Shown here piece after piece: positions 37,754-48,471 of a stretch of DNA of 64,000 nt. The notes beneath the pieces are model-generated. The model was not told the origin of the DNA, ran no database searches, and saw only the letters and a list, made by a program, of their open reading frames with translations. Made by a program: the position numbers and the translations under genes. Position 1 is the first letter of the stretch. Each line of letters starts with the position of its first letter. The stretch spans positions 32,011 through 96,010 of the forward strand of contig QXCQ01000126.1 in NCBI GenBank assembly GCA_003576535.1, given 5' to 3'. Source of the DNA: Nakamurella silvestris. Lineage in GTDB: Bacteria > Actinomycetota > Actinomycetes > Mycobacteriales > Nakamurellaceae.

Positions 37754-38716
37754 CTACAGGGCGTTCAAACCCGGCACGACCTGCGCCGTGATCGGATCCC
37801 AGGTGCCGTACCGCGGGTTCACCTGGACCTGCGAGGCGTCGACCTGGTCCGCGAGCAGCAGGCCACCGAGGGCCTCGACCACCGTGTCGGGCACCTGCTC
37901 GTTCGGGTCCAGCAGGGAGGAGGGCAGCGGGCTCTTCGTCAGCTCCCGGCTGTCCACCCGGACCAGGAAGGTGGTGTCGTTCCCGGTGACAACGACGAAG
38001 GAACCGGCGGGCACTGCGAACAGGCCGCTGGAGATGACCGTCGGGGCCCGCTGGAGGGTGATCTGCTGCGGTTCGGGGGTCGGTTGCCCCTGGGCGGCGG
38101 CCTGCTCGGCGAGCACCTGGTCGAAGGTGTCCGGGCGGGCCAGGAAGCCGGCCCGGGCCGCCACCGCCGCCGCGCGGTCGGGGTAGCTGGCCAACGAGAT
38201 CGTCAACGAGACATCGGTGACCGGGGTCTGCGCCTGGATCGCCGCGGAGAGCAGGTTCCGCAGGGCGATGAAGTCCTTCACCCTGGCCGGCACCTCCTCC
38301 TGGGTGACCTGCAGCTGTTCGGCCAGTTGCGCGGCACCGACCTGGGTGATGATCGCCGACACGTCCTCGTCGGTGACCGGCTTGGCCGAGGAAGCATTGG
38401 CCCGTTGCAGCAGGTCGTGCTGGATCTGACCGGTCAGCTGGGTCCTGGCCACCTGGATCAGCGCGAGGGAGTTGGCCGGGTTGGTCGCCGACAGGCTCTG
38501 GGCCGTCAGTGCGGCCTGCGCGTCATTGTCCACGGACCGGGTGGTGATGGTGTGCCCGTCGATCACGGCGGCGGAGCCCGGCTGCTCGGCACATCCGCTG
38601 GCGCCCGCGAGGAGCAACAGGGAGACGGCGACGGGAACCAGACGGCGGCGCCGCCCTGGGGACAGGACCGGCAAGGAACGCACCAGCACAGCGGACTCCT
38701 TCGTCTCGCGGCCCAC
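37754..38716 (-). CDS. SurA-N-like lipoprotein (putative extracytoplasmic chaperone)
   Basis: A 320-residue lipoprotein: basic n-region GRRRR, hydrophobic helix and lipobox AGASGC with Cys42. The mature part starts SAAVIDGHTITT, the usual opening of SurA/trigger-factor-like N-domains, then helical segments to about residue 190 and a C-terminal domain with no clear catalytic PPIase motif. It probably helps to fold or hold exported proteins at the outer face of the membrane. It ends directly at the mazG upstream region, and the two are likely one transcript. Confidence 0.83.
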   Translation of the reverse strand: MGRETKESAVLVRSLPVLSPGRRRRLVPVAVSLLLLAGASGCAEQPGSAAVIDGHTITTRSVDNDAQAALTAQSLSATNPANSLALIQVARTQLTGQIQHDLLQRANASSAKPVTDEDVSAIITQVGAAQLAEQLQVTQEEVPARVKDFIALRNLLSAAIQAQTPVTDVSLTISLASYPDRAAAVAARAGFLARPDTFDQVLAEQAAAQGQPTPEPQQITLQRAPTVISSGLFAVPAGSFVVVTGNDTTFLVRVDSRELTKSPLPSSLLDPNEQVPDTVVEALGGLLLADQVDASQVQVNPRYGTWDPITAQVVPGLNAL

Positions 38717-38906
38717 ATCGGTCGAGGTGACACACGTGCCGGGCCAGGTTCGGCAGGAGGGATCACTCCTGCCATCGGCCGGTCGCTGCGGGCATCTGGG
38801 GTCAGCTTGCCATAACCGGATTTCCTGTCCCCTTGCACACGAGGTTTTCCGGTCCTCACGGGGATGTCATCAGGCGGTAACGGGGCATACGGGATGATGG
38901 TCAGTT

Positions 38907-41735
38907 GTGACCGTCAACCTTGAAAACTCCGGTTCCCCTGATCTGAACCTGCCCAACGGCGAGGGCAGCTCCGACGCCCAGCTCCGGGCCGATGTGCGCC
39001 GGGTCGGCGCGTTGCTCGGCGAGACCCTCGTCCGGCAGCACGGCCCCGAACTCCTCGACCTGGTCGAGCGGGTTCGTACGCTGAGCAAACGCTCCAAGGA
39101 GGCCGAGGACGCACCGACCCGCCAGGCCGCGCGGGACGAGTTGCGCCGGACGCTGGCCGATCTGCCGATCGCCGACGCGACGGACCTGGTCCGCGCCTTC
39201 GCCGCCTACTTCCACCTGGCCAACGCCGCCGAGCAGGTGGACCGGGTCCGCACCCTCCGCACCCGCCCGGCCGCCGACGGCTGGCTGGCCCGGGCCGTCG
39301 CCGACACCGCCGACGCCCTCGGGCCCCAGGAGCTGGCCGCCGCGATCGCCGACCTCGCGGTGCAGCCGACCTTCACCGCCCACCCGACGGAGGCGTCCCG
39401 CCGTTCGGTGCTGACCAAGCTGCGCCACCTCAGCGACATCCTCAGCACCGAGACCGCCCCCGACTCCGCGGCCAGGGCCAAGCAGGACCGCCGCCTCGCC
39501 GAGGTCGTCGACCTCATCTGGCAGACCGACGAACTCCGCCAGGTCCAGCCGACGCCGGTGGACGAGGCGCGCAACGCGATGTACTACCTCGCCGACATCA
39601 TCGAGGAGACGATCCCGGATCTGACGACCGATCTCGCCGGACTGCTCGCCGATCGTGGGGTCACACTGCCGACCGACGCGGTTCCGTTGCGGTTCGGCTC
39701 CTGGATCGGCGGGGACCGTGACGGCAACCCGAACGTCACCCCGGCCATCACCCGGGAGATCCTGCGCCTGCAGAACCAGACGGCCATCCGGTCGGCGATC
39801 GCCCTGATCGACGACCTGATCCGGGCCCTGTCGATCTCCAGCGGGATCGTCGGTTACTCCGCCGAACTGGCCGAATCCCTGGAACGAGACCTGGTCAGTC
39901 TGCCGAAACTGGACCGCCGGGTGCTCGAGCTGAACGCCGATGAGCCCTACCGGCTCAAGCTGACCTGTATGAAGGCCAAACTCCTCAACACCAGGACCCG
40001 GGTCGACGAGGGCACCGCCCACCAGTCCGGACGGGACTACGCCGACCGGGAGGAGCTGCACGCCGAACTTGCCCTGATCCGCGAGTCCCTGCGTACCCAC
40101 GCCGGTGCCCTCGCCGCGGACGGCATCCTCGCCCGGGCCGAGCGCACGATCGCGATGTTCGGTCTGCACCTGGCGACCATGGACATCCGCGAACACGCCG
40201 ACGCCCACCACCACGCGGTCGGCCAGCTCGTCGACCGGCTGGGTGAGCAGTCCGGCCCGTACGCCGATCTGGACCGCGCCGACCGGATGACCCTGCTGTC
40301 GGCCGAGCTGGCCTCCCGTCGGCCGTTGGCCAGCAGCCCCCCGCCGCTGGATGCCGCCGGCACCAAGACCTTCGACGTCTTCCGCGAGGTCCAGCGGGCC
40401 CTGGACACCTACGGCGACGATGTCATCGAGACCTACATCATCTCGATGACCCGGGGTGCCGACGATGTCCTCGCCGCGGCGGTGCTGGCCCGCGAGGCCG
40501 GTCTGATCGACCTGCACGGCACCGCCGGCGACGATCAGAGTGTCTACGCCCGGGTCGGTTTGGCCCCGCTGCTGGAGACCGTGGCCGAGCTGCGCAAGTC
40601 CGGTGAGGTACTGGACGAGCTGCTCAGCGACCCGACCTACCGGCAGATCGTGCGGCTGCGCGGGGATGTCCAGGAGGTCATGCTCGGGTATTCGGACTCC
40701 AACAAGGAGGCCGGGGTGACCACCTCCCAGTGGGAGATCCACAAAACCCAACGGACCCTGCGGGACGTCGCCGCCCGACACGGCGTCCGGCTGCGCCTGT
40801 TCCACGGGCGCGGCGGTTCGGTCGGCCGTGGCGGCGGCCCCACCTACGACGCGATCATCGCCCAGCCGCACGGTGTGCTGACCGGTGACATCAAGTTCAC
40901 CGAACAGGGCGAGGTGATCAGCGACAAGTACCTGCTGCCCGAGCTGGCCCGGGAGAACCTGGAGCTGACCGTGGCCGCCGTGCTGCGCGCCTCCGCCCTG
41001 CACCGGACCCCCCGCCTGTCCCAGGATCAGCTGCGCGAATGGGACGAGACGATGACGATCGTCTCCGACGCGGCCTTCGCCGCCTACCGGACCCTGTTCG
41101 ACCACCCGGATCTGCCGGAGTACTTCATCGCCTCCTCCCCGGTGGAGCAGCTCGGTTCCTTGAACATCGGTTCCCGCCCCTCCCGCCGACCGTCCTCCGG
41201 CGGCGGACTCGAAGCACTCCGGGCGATCCCGTGGGTCTTCGGTTGGACCCAGTCCCGGCAGATCGTGCCCGGCTGGTTCGGCGTCGGCTCCGGTCTGAAG
41301 GCTGCCCGCGAGGCCGGTCGCTCGGAGATCCTGGACCAGATGTTCTCCTCCTGGAACTTCTTCGGGACCTTCCTGTCGAACGTCGAGATGACCATGGCGA
41401 AAACTGATCTCGAGATCGCCGGGAACTACGTCGATGCCCTGGTTCCGGCACACCTGCACCCGATCTTCGACCTGATCAAGGCCGAGCACACCCTGACCTC
41501 CGCGGAGATGTTGCGGGTCACCGGTGAGGGAGGCCTGCTCGACGCCCAGCCGAATCTCCAACGCACACTGGCGGTCCGGGATCCCTACCTCGACCCGATC
41601 TCCTTCCTCCAGGTGGACCTGCTCGCCCGCGTCCGCGCCGTCGAGTCCGCCGGCGAGGAGGTCGACCCGGGCCTGCGTCGCGCACTGCTGCTGACGATCA
41701 ACGGTGTCGCGGCCGGGCTGAAGAACACCGGCTGA
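38907..41735 (+). CDS. ppc: Phosphoenolpyruvate carboxylase
   Basis: A 942-residue enzyme that adds bicarbonate to phosphoenolpyruvate to form oxaloacetate, replenishing the TCA cycle. Catalytic signatures are intact: [12 protein letters not shown] (catalytic His), [36 protein letters not shown] and [24 protein letters not shown] and the C-terminal KNTG are also standard. Translation starts with GTG at 38907. The gene stands alone between divergent lipoprotein and convergent LppU-like genes, and ends in a strong 19-bp hairpin. Confidence 0.97.
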   Translation: MTVNLENSGSPDLNLPNGEGSSDAQLRADVRRVGALLGETLVRQHGPELLDLVERVRTLSKRSKEAEDAPTRQAARDELRRTLADLPIADATDLVRAFAAYFHLANAAEQVDRVRTLRTRPAADGWLARAVADTADALGPQELAAAIADLAVQPTFTAHPTEASRRSVLTKLRHLSDILSTETAPDSAARAKQDRRLAEVVDLIWQTDELRQVQPTPVDEARNAMYYLADIIEETIPDLTTDLAGLLADRGVTLPTDAVPLRFGSWIGGDRDGNPNVTPAITREILRLQNQTAIRSAIALIDDLIRALSISSGIVGYSAELAESLERDLVSLPKLDRRVLELNADEPYRLKLTCMKAKLLNTRTRVDEGTAHQSGRDYADREELHAELALIRESLRTHAGALAADGILARAERTIAMFGLHLATMDIREHADAHHHAVGQLVDRLGEQSGPYADLDRADRMTLLSAELASRRPLASSPPPLDAAGTKTFDVFREVQRALDTYGDDVIETYIISMTRGADDVLAAAVLAREAGLIDLHGTAGDDQSVYARVGLAPLLETVAELRKSGEVLDELLSDPTYRQIVRLRGDVQEVMLGYSDSNKEAGVTTSQWEIHKTQRTLRDVAARHGVRLRLFHGRGGSVGRGGGPTYDAIIAQPHGVLTGDIKFTEQGEVISDKYLLPELARENLELTVAAVLRASALHRTPRLSQDQLREWDETMTIVSDAAFAAYRTLFDHPDLPEYFIASSPVEQLGSLNIGSRPSRRPSSGGGLEALRAIPWVFGWTQSRQIVPGWFGVGSGLKAAREAGRSEILDQMFSSWNFFGTFLSNVEMTMAKTDLEIAGNYVDALVPAHLHPIFDLIKAEHTLTSAEMLRVTGEGGLLDAQPNLQRTLAVRDPYLDPISFLQVDLLARVRAVESAGEEVDPGLRRALLLTINGVAAGLKNTG

Positions 41736-41774
41736 GTCCCTCCTCGACCGAGGTCGAGGGCTCCGGGCAACGAA

Positions 41775-41817
41775 AAGTGGCTGGTACCAGGAGATCACCT
41801 CCTGGTACCAGCCACTT
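41775..41817. terminator. Bidirectional terminator between ppc and the LppU-like gene
   Basis: A perfect 19-bp stem (aagtggctggtaccaggag at 41775-41793 with its complement at 41799-41817, loop atcac), followed on the plus strand by cgcgtttt. It separates two convergent genes. Confidence 0.93.
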
Positions 41818-41839
41818 CGCGTTTTCGGCGGGTCCTCGT

Positions 41840-42829
41840 CTACTCGACCGCGCCGTAGCAGATCAGCGTGTTGCGGGTGACGTAGCCGGTCGCGTCGATC
41901 GAATCCTCCGGGCACCTGGCGGGGTCGGAGGTGGTGGTGTCGACCAGCAGCACCCTGCCCACCCGGTCGTTACCGACGGCCGTGGCGCAGTCCACCTTCC
42001 GCACCAGGGGTGTCTCGGTGAAGTCGATGCAGTCGCCGACCTTCGCGTTCTCACGCATGCAGAGCACGGATTCGATCTTGCCGCCACGGGTCAGGCTCAG
42101 CGCGAGTTCGTTCTCGTCGCACGACTTCTCGGTGGGACCCTTGCCGACGAGCAGGAAATTCGCCCGGGAATCGGAGCAGTCGATCTGGTTGCTCTTCGAA
42201 TCGGTGGCGGTGGCCGTTTTCACCTCAATGCAGTCACCGACCGATGCCGCCTGGGTTGCGGTGTTCTTGTTGTAGATGTAAGCACCGACGCCCAGACCCA
42301 CCAGCACCACCAGGACGGGGATCAAGATCTTGAGCCAGAGGCGCTTCTTGCGCGGCGGCAGTGCGTCCGAACCCGGGAACCCGGGCGGGGGGAAACCGGG
42401 CGGCGGATAACCCGGCGGGTAGCCGGCCGAGCCGTCGGGCACGGGCGCTCCGGGCGGCACCTGGTAACCGGCCTGCGGTTGGTATCCGGCCGGTGCCGGC
42501 GGGTAGGCACCCTGCTGCGGATACGCACCCTGGGGAGGGTAGGCGCCCGGTGGAGGATACGACCCTTGGGGCGGGTGGTTCCCCTGCTGACCGAAGGCGG
42601 CCGGGGGCGGGTAGGCATTCGGATCGGGGTAGGTGCCGGGCTGGAGGTGGGCACCGGGCTGGGGGTAGGCACCACCCGGCGGGTAGGCACCACCCGGCGG
42701 GTAGGCACCGGGTGGATAACTGCCGTCAGCTGCCGGCGGGTTCCCTTCCGGCAGTGCGGGTTCCGGTGCCTGGTGGCGGTTACCGGGTTCGGACTCGTCA
42801 GGGCCCTGCGGTCCGGATGGTGACGTCAA
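41840..42829 (-). CDS. LppU/SCO3897-like membrane protein with Pro/Gly/Tyr-rich cytoplasmic region
   Basis: A 329-residue protein. Residues 1-165 are a low-complexity Pro/Gly/Tyr/Ala stretch built from YPPGGA-like units. A basic RKKRLWLK precedes one membrane helix (about 170-190), then an exported domain with paired GDC motifs (VGDCIEVKTA and VGDCIDFTET) and further cysteines, as in LppU/SCO3897 proteins. The Pro/Tyr-rich part is cytoplasmic and typical of proteins recruited to cell-pole or septum complexes, but its function here is unproven. It lies downstream of mfd on the same strand with a 254-base gap. Confidence 0.82.
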   Translation of the reverse strand: MTSPSGPQGPDESEPGNRHQAPEPALPEGNPPAADGSYPPGAYPPGGAYPPGGAYPQPGAHLQPGTYPDPNAYPPPAAFGQQGNHPPQGSYPPPGAYPPQGAYPQQGAYPPAPAGYQPQAGYQVPPGAPVPDGSAGYPPGYPPPGFPPPGFPGSDALPPRKKRLWLKILIPVLVVLVGLGVGAYIYNKNTATQAASVGDCIEVKTATATDSKSNQIDCSDSRANFLLVGKGPTEKSCDENELALSLTRGGKIESVLCMRENAKVGDCIDFTETPLVRKVDCATAVGNDRVGRVLLVDTTTSDPARCPEDSIDATGYVTRNTLICYGAVE

Positions 42830-42880
42830 GAGACTTCCCCTCGATCAGGTGAATGTGCCTGCTGACCTTATCCCGGGCAG

Positions 42881-42926
42881 CCTGACCGGGCCCAACCACC
42901 GGCACCACGACGACCGCCCGGTCAGG
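42881..42926 (-). terminator. Possible hairpin between mfd and the LppU-like gene
   Basis: cctgaccggg (42881-42890) and its exact complement (42917-42926) enclose a 26-base loop in the gap downstream of mfd. It may end mfd transcription. There is no T tract. Confidence 0.4.
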
Positions 42927-43083
42927 ACCTGACATCAACAACCGGCTGCTCCGCCCACCACGACCCGGCTGGAATCGGGTCGTCCCACCGGATCAGGCCG
43001 GTCTTCTCCAGCACAACCGGATCGGCGGTGCTGATCCTGGACCGCGCCGGTGCGTCGATCGGCCGATGGGCGGTGGCAGGCGG

Positions 43084-46000
43084 TCAGCCGCGCACCCGGG
43101 CCGGGCTCAGATCCGCCAGCAGGTGGTGGGCCCACTTGAGGATCGCGGTGTCCCGCAGCGGCGCGGCACCGATCCGGTTCGACTCGGCCGGGGCCGGCAC
43201 CGTCAACGTGGAGGTCGCCGCCCGGAACTTCGAGCCCGGGTACACCCGGGCCATCCGCATCTGGACCGACTCGGGCAGATCCAGCGGCGAAACCCGGATA
43301 CCCAGTGGACCGAGGGCGATCTCGGTGACACCGGATTCGCGCGCCGCCTGCCGCAGCTCGGTGACGGCCAGCAGTGCCTCGACCGGCTCGGGCACGGGCC
43401 CGTACCGGTCGCTCATCTCGGCGCGTACCGCCTCGATGTCCTCCGGGGTCGACGCGCCCGCGATCTTGCGATAGGCGTCCAGCCGCAGCCGCTCCCCCGG
43501 GATGTACTCGTGCGGGATGTTCGCATCGACCGGGAGTTCCACCCGGACCTCGGCGACCTCTTCCTCCTCCGGCTGGTCGGAGGTCGCGCCGGCGGCCTTC
43601 TTGAAGGCGGTGACGGCCTCGGAGACGAGCCGCACGTACAGATCGAACCCGACCCCGGCGATGTGGCCGCTCTGCTCGGCACCGAGGATGCTTCCGGCAC
43701 CACGGATCTCGAGATCCTTCATGGCAACGGCCATACCGGATCCCAGGTCGGAGTTCTGGGCGATGGTGGCCAGCCGGTCGTGGGCCGTCTCGGTGAGGGC
43801 CTTCTCCGGCGGGTAGAGGAAGTAGGCGTACCCGCGTTCACGGCCACGGCCGACCCGGCCACGCAGCTGGTGCATCTGGGACAGACCCAGCACCTCGGCA
43901 TGGTCGATGATCAGGGTGTTCGCATTCGAGATGTCCAGGCCGGTCTCGACAATGGTGGTGCAGACGAGGATGTCGGTCTCCTTCGCCCAGAAGTCGTCGA
44001 TGACCTTCTCCAGGGCGTGCTCGCCCATCTGCCCGTGCCCGACGGCGACCCGCGCCTCGGGTACGAGTTCGCGGATCTTGGCAGCCGTCTTGTCGATGTC
44101 CGAGACCCGGTTGTGCACGAGGAACACCTGGCCGTCACGCATGAGTTCGCGACGGATGGCCGCCGACACGAGTTTGTCGTCGTAGCGCCCGACATAGGTC
44201 AGGATCGGGTGGCGCTCCTCCGGCGGGGTGGCGATGGTCGACATCTCGCGGATGCCTGCCAGGCTCATCTCCAGGGTCCGCGGGATCGGTGTCGCCGACA
44301 TGGTCAGCATGTCGACGTGGGCGCGCAGCGAGGTGATGTGCTCCTTGTGCTCGACGCCGAACCGTTGTTCCTCGTCCACGATGACCAGGCCGAGGTCCTT
44401 GTACTGGACCGAGGGCTGCAGTAGCCGGTGGGTGCCGATGACGATGTCGACGGTGCCGTCGGCCAGGCCCTTGATGGTTTCGTTCGACTCACGTTCGGAG
44501 GTGAACCGGCTCAGGCCGCGGACGTTGATCGGGAAGGCCGACATCCGCTCGGCGAAGGTCGCCAGATGCTGCTGGGCGAGCAGGGTGGTGGGCACCAGCA
44601 CGGCGACCTGCTTGCCGTCCTGGACGGCCTTGAACGCAGCCCGGACCGCGATCTCGGTTTTCCCGTACCCGACGTCACCGGCGATGACCCGGTCCATCGG
44701 AACCGGTTTCTCCATGTCGGCCTTGACCTCGTCGATCGCGGCCATCTGATCGGGGGTCTCGGTGTAGGGGAAGGCGTCCTCCAGCTCACGCTGCCAGACG
44801 GTGTCCGGGGCGAAGGCGTGGCCCGGCGCGGCGGCGCGGGCCGCGTACAGCTGCACCAATTTCGCGGCGATCTGCCGAACCGCCTTGCGGGCACGGCCTT
44901 TCGTCTTCGCCCAGTCGGAGCCGCCGAGTTTGTTCAGCGACGGAACCTCGCCGCCGACGTAGCGGGAGAGCTGGTCGAGGGAGTCCATCGGCACGAAGAG
45001 CCGGTCCCCCGGTTGGCCCCGCTTGCCGGGGGCGTACTCCACCACCAGGTACTCGCGAACCGCACCGCCGGTGGTCCGTTTGACCATCTCGATGTACTTG
45101 CCGATGCCGTGCTGGCTGTGCACCACGTGGTCACCGGGCTTGAGGGCGAGCGGGTCGACGGCGTTCCGCCGCCGGGTCGGCATCTTCGCCGGGGCCGAGG
45201 CGTTGGCGACACCCTTGGTGCCGGTCAGATCGGATTCGGTGATGATGGCGAAATGGGTGCGCGGCAGCACGAATCCGGATTCCAACCGCCCGCGGGTGAC
45301 GGTCACCAGACCTTCGGCGGGTTCGGTCATTACCCCGTCCGGCTGCAGGGAGACCCCCAGGTCGGACTCGGCGATCCGGTCGGCGGCGCGGGCCGCGGTG
45401 CCGGCACCGGCGACCACGATCACGGTGGCCCCGCCCCGGGAGGAACGGTCGCGGGCATCGGCGATCGCCGGGGCGAGTTCTCCCCGGTAGCCCGGTGCCG
45501 GCAGGACCACCGGGGCCTCGGGCAGTTCACCGTCACCGAAGGCGGCCAACCGCCAGAGCGGGCAGTCGTTGTCGCGGACCGAGTCGAAGGCCTCGTCCAG
45601 GTCCCGGTAGGCCGACTCGGCCAGGTCGATCGGAGCCTTGCCACCGGTGGCGGCCGCCATCCAGGAGGCTGCGAGGAATTCCTGGCCGGTACGGACGAGA
45701 TCCTCCGCGCGCGCCCGGATCTTCTCCGGATCGGCCATGATCACGTGGGTGCCGGGCGGGAGCAACTGCGGCAGCAGCACCATCGGTTCGTTGATCAGCG
45801 CCGGGATCAGCGCCTCCATCCCCTCGACGTTGATGCCGTTGGCGAGGTTGTCCAGCATCTGCGCCAGGGACGGGTCCCCGGTGGCCGCGGCGGACAGCTG
45901 GGAGGCCTTGGCCCGCACGGCCTCGGTGAGGAGCACCTCACGGCACGGCGGGGCGACGACCTCGGCGACCGCGTCGAGGGAGCGCTGGTCGGTGACGGCG

Positions 46001-46656
46001 AAGGAACGGATGTCGGTGACCTCGTCGCCGAAGAACTCGATCCGCAAGGGGTGTTCGGCGGTCGGCGGGAAGACGTCGACGATGCCGCCGCGCACGGCGA
46101 TCTCGCCACGCTTCTCCACCATCTCGACCCGGCTGTAGGCGAGGTCGACCAACTGCTCGACCAGGTCCATCAGGTCGATCTCGGTCCCGACCGTCACCTG
46201 CACCGGGTGCAGGTCGCCCAGGTGCGGGGCCATCGGCTGGATCATCGAACGGACAGTCGTCACGATGACCTTCGGCGCACCGGCCGGATGGGTCTGCGGA
46301 TGGGCGAGCCGCCGCAGCACCGCGAGCCGGTGGCCGACGGTGTCCGACCGCGGGCTGAGCCGCTCGTGCGGCAGCGTCTCCCAGGACGGGAAGATCATGA
46401 CGTGCTCGTCACCGATCACATCGCCCAGGGCCGCGGTCAGCTGTTCGGACTCCTTGCCGGTGGCGGTGACCACCATGACCGGCACATCCGCGCCGCCGGC
46501 CTCCTTCGCAGCGGCGAGGGCGGCAACGACGAAGGGGCGGATGGCTGCGGGGCCGGTGATGTGTTTGACCGGTGTTCCGGCCGATCCGACGACATCGGCG
46601 AACAGTTCGTCACGCAGTACCGCCGTCAACAGACCGGACAGAGGCGGTCGGTTCAT
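43084..46656 (-). CDS. mfd: Transcription-repair coupling factor
   Basis: A 1190-residue DNA translocase that removes RNA polymerase stalled at lesions and recruits UvrA. A UvrB-like N-terminal module ([34 protein letters not shown]) is followed by the RNA-polymerase interaction domain ([15 protein letters not shown], about 500-570), the helicase core with Walker [17 protein letters not shown] and the TRG motif region ([20 protein letters not shown]), and the C-terminal TRCF domain. The ATG at 46656 is preferred because GGGAG lies seven bases upstream; the open frame extends a further 52 codons without conserved sequence. Confidence 0.96.
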   Translation of the reverse strand: MNRPPLSGLLTAVLRDELFADVVGSAGTPVKHITGPAAIRPFVVAALAAAKEAGGADVPVMVVTATGKESEQLTAALGDVIGDEHVMIFPSWETLPHERLSPRSDTVGHRLAVLRRLAHPQTHPAGAPKVIVTTVRSMIQPMAPHLGDLHPVQVTVGTEIDLMDLVEQLVDLAYSRVEMVEKRGEIAVRGGIVDVFPPTAEHPLRIEFFGDEVTDIRSFAVTDQRSLDAVAEVVAPPCREVLLTEAVRAKASQLSAAATGDPSLAQMLDNLANGINVEGMEALIPALINEPMVLLPQLLPPGTHVIMADPEKIRARAEDLVRTGQEFLAASWMAAATGGKAPIDLAESAYRDLDEAFDSVRDNDCPLWRLAAFGDGELPEAPVVLPAPGYRGELAPAIADARDRSSRGGATVIVVAGAGTAARAADRIAESDLGVSLQPDGVMTEPAEGLVTVTRGRLESGFVLPRTHFAIITESDLTGTKGVANASAPAKMPTRRRNAVDPLALKPGDHVVHSQHGIGKYIEMVKRTTGGAVREYLVVEYAPGKRGQPGDRLFVPMDSLDQLSRYVGGEVPSLNKLGGSDWAKTKGRARKAVRQIAAKLVQLYAARAAAPGHAFAPDTVWQRELEDAFPYTETPDQMAAIDEVKADMEKPVPMDRVIAGDVGYGKTEIAVRAAFKAVQDGKQVAVLVPTTLLAQQHLATFAERMSAFPINVRGLSRFTSERESNETIKGLADGTVDIVIGTHRLLQPSVQYKDLGLVIVDEEQRFGVEHKEHITSLRAHVDMLTMSATPIPRTLEMSLAGIREMSTIATPPEERHPILTYVGRYDDKLVSAAIRRELMRDGQVFLVHNRVSDIDKTAAKIRELVPEARVAVGHGQMGEHALEKVIDDFWAKETDILVCTTIVETGLDISNANTLIIDHAEVLGLSQMHQLRGRVGRGRERGYAYFLYPPEKALTETAHDRLATIAQNSDLGSGMAVAMKDLEIRGAGSILGAEQSGHIAGVGFDLYVRLVSEAVTAFKKAAGATSDQPEEEEVAEVRVELPVDANIPHEYIPGERLRLDAYRKIAGASTPEDIEAVRAEMSDRYGPVPEPVEALLAVTELRQAARESGVTEIALGPLGIRVSPLDLPESVQMRMARVYPGSKFRAATSTLTVPAPAESNRIGAAPLRDTAILKWAHHLLADLSPARVRG

Positions 46657-46824
46657 GTGAAGACTCCCAGCTAGGAACAACGACGTCCACCGGCACCCGA
46701 GGCTGCCCGTGCACACGCCAGAAAACCCCCGACCAGTCGGAAGGGGGCATACCGACAACCCTACGCCTGACCCCCGACATCGGCGGAGCGCGAGTTTTCC
46801 GATCCCGGTCACAGCCCGAAAGAA

Positions 46825-46876
46825 AAGAGCACCTGCCGGTGCCGGTCGCGGACGACCGGCACGGACAGGTGCTCTT
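46825..46876 (-). terminator. Terminator after the fatty-acid desaturase gene
   Basis: A long stem (aagagcacctg at 46825-46835 pairs with 46866-46876, with ccggtgccggtc pairing inside) lies just past the desaturase stop. It is followed on the minus strand by the T-rich CTCTTTTCTTTC. Confidence 0.88.
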
Positions 46877-46890
46877 CACAACAGCAGGGG

Positions 46891-47883
46891 CTAGTGGCCC
46901 ATCTCGTCGGCCGTGGCCTGGATCCGGGCCAGGCGCTGCGGGGAGGGCCAGCGGACCTTGGTGGCCCAGCCGAACTTCTCGAAGAAGTAGATGACCCGGG
47001 CAGAGATGTCGAGCTGACCGCGCAGCACACCGTGCCGGGCGCAGGTCGGATCGGCGTGGTGCAGGTTGTGCCAGGACTCGCCGAAGCTCAGGATCGCCAG
47101 CGGCCAGAAGTTGGCCGACTTGTCACGGGAGGAGAACGGACGCTCGCCGATCATGTGACAGATCGAGTTCACCGACCAGGTGACGTGGTGCAGGACGGCG
47201 ACCCGGACCAGACCGGCCCAGAAGAAGCCGGTGAGGGCACCCGCCCAGGACCAGGTGATCAGACCACCGAGGATGCCCGGCAGGAACAGGGACACGATGG
47301 TCCAGAGCCAGAAGTTCCGGTTGACCTTGACGATGTCCTTGTCGGCCAGCAGGTCGGGGGCGAACCGCAGCTGGTTGGTGTTGTCCCGGTCGAACAGCCA
47401 GCCCATGTGGGAGTGCCAGAAACCCTTGGCCAGGGCCGGGACGGAGGTGCCGTACAACCATGGGGAGTGCGGGTCGCCCTCGCGGTCGGAGAAGGCGTGA
47501 TGACGTCGGTGGTCGGCCACCCAGATGATCACGGGCCCCTGGACGGCCAGCTGCCCCGCGATGGCCAGGCCGATCCGCAACGGGCGATTGGCCTTGAAGG
47601 ATCCGTGGGTGAAGTAGCGGTGGTACCCGACTGTGATCCCGAGACCGGAGATGACGTAGAAGACCAGCGCCAGGACGACGTCGGTCCAGCTCAGGCCCCA
47701 GCCCCAGGCGAACGGCACCGCGATGATGACCGCGATCAACGGGATCAGCACGAACCCGTACACCGCGATCTGCGCAGCGAGGCCGCGTTCCCCGTCGGTG
47801 ACCGGCTTCGGGTTCTTGTCCCCTGCCGGTGAGGTCCCGACAGAACCTGCCGTCGGAGATTCTGCGGTGTTCGCGCGCGTCAT
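46891..47883 (-). CDS. Acyl-CoA delta-9 desaturase (membrane fatty-acid desaturase)
   Basis: A 330-residue di-iron membrane enzyme that introduces a double bond into a fatty acyl chain. The three histidine boxes are HRYFTH (about residue 87), HRRHH (about 124) and HNLHH (about 266), the spacing of stearoyl-CoA desaturases, with four membrane helices between them. It would adjust membrane fluidity. The region upstream contains a near-palindrome CTACCGGTCGGTAACG and an IdeR-box-like sequence, both candidates for regulation but unproven. It ends in a clear terminator before mfd. Confidence 0.93.
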   Translation of the reverse strand: MTRANTAESPTAGSVGTSPAGDKNPKPVTDGERGLAAQIAVYGFVLIPLIAVIIAVPFAWGWGLSWTDVVLALVFYVISGLGITVGYHRYFTHGSFKANRPLRIGLAIAGQLAVQGPVIIWVADHRRHHAFSDREGDPHSPWLYGTSVPALAKGFWHSHMGWLFDRDNTNQLRFAPDLLADKDIVKVNRNFWLWTIVSLFLPGILGGLITWSWAGALTGFFWAGLVRVAVLHHVTWSVNSICHMIGERPFSSRDKSANFWPLAILSFGESWHNLHHADPTCARHGVLRGQLDISARVIYFFEKFGWATKVRWPSPQRLARIQATADEMGH

Positions 47884-48262
47884 TGATGCCCTTTCACAAA
47901 GCCTGTTTCACCACGGACCCCTCGGCCCGGTCACCGGCCCCGACACAGGTCAGGGGAGGAGGTACGGGGCGATCGAACGGTCATCAAGGGACACCGGAAC
48001 CACGCCCACGACTGATCGTAACTGCTACCGGTCGGTAACGTCGGTATGACTTAGGACAACCTAACCTTGAGCGTTCCGCACCCGTCCGGCCAGTTCGAGG
48101 GTGTTTCGTCAGCGGTGGATCGGAACGGTCCGCCGTCCGCGACGACATCCGCCCGAGGGTCATTCGGTCCCGACCGGCACCCGGATTGCCCACTCCCGCC
48201 GCACAGGCGCACCGGGTTGGACGAACCAGCCGCCAGGGCATGGAATGATGGGTGCGCAACAA
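47884..48262. other. Intergenic region between desaturase and tRNA-Gln
   Basis: These 379 bases hold the desaturase promoter and the tRNA promoter. Visible elements are a near-palindrome around 48024-48039 and the IdeR-like box at 48051. I see no gene. Confidence 0.5.
48051..48069. promoter_or_regulatory. IdeR/DtxR-box-like sequence
   Basis: TTAGGACAACCTAACCTTG matches the IdeR consensus at about 14 of 19 positions, with both TTAGG and CCTAA arms intact. It lies about 170 bases upstream of the desaturase start and 190 upstream of the tRNA, so its target is unclear. Confidence 0.3.
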
Positions 48263-48334
48263 TCCGCCGTGGTGTAATTGGCAGCACCTCTGATTTTGGT
48301 TCAGATAGTTCAGGTTCGAGTCCTGGCGGCGGAG
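48263..48334 (+). tRNA. tRNA-Gln (anticodon TTG)
   Basis: A 72-base cloverleaf: acceptor TCCGCCG pairs with CGGCGGA (48327-48333), the anticodon loop gives TTG within CTGATTTTGGTTCAG, and the T arm contains TTCGAGT. The discriminator is G. The 3' CCA is not encoded. Confidence 0.97.
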
Positions 48335-48471
48335 CCCATGATCGCCGCGCCCTGTGTCCCTGGCCACATCCCACACCGCTGACCGCCGCCGATCCGACGG
48401 GCGGAGTTCGTTCCCCCGACCGGGCGTCTAAGCTTGCCGAGTCCACCCGCAGTCGCATCTGGGGAGCTTGA

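Noticed and set aside
42935..43083. Possible small gene between mfd and the LppU-like gene
   Set aside because: Frames in this gap have no start signals or conserved sequence, and the region is better explained as mfd 3' flank with a hairpin.
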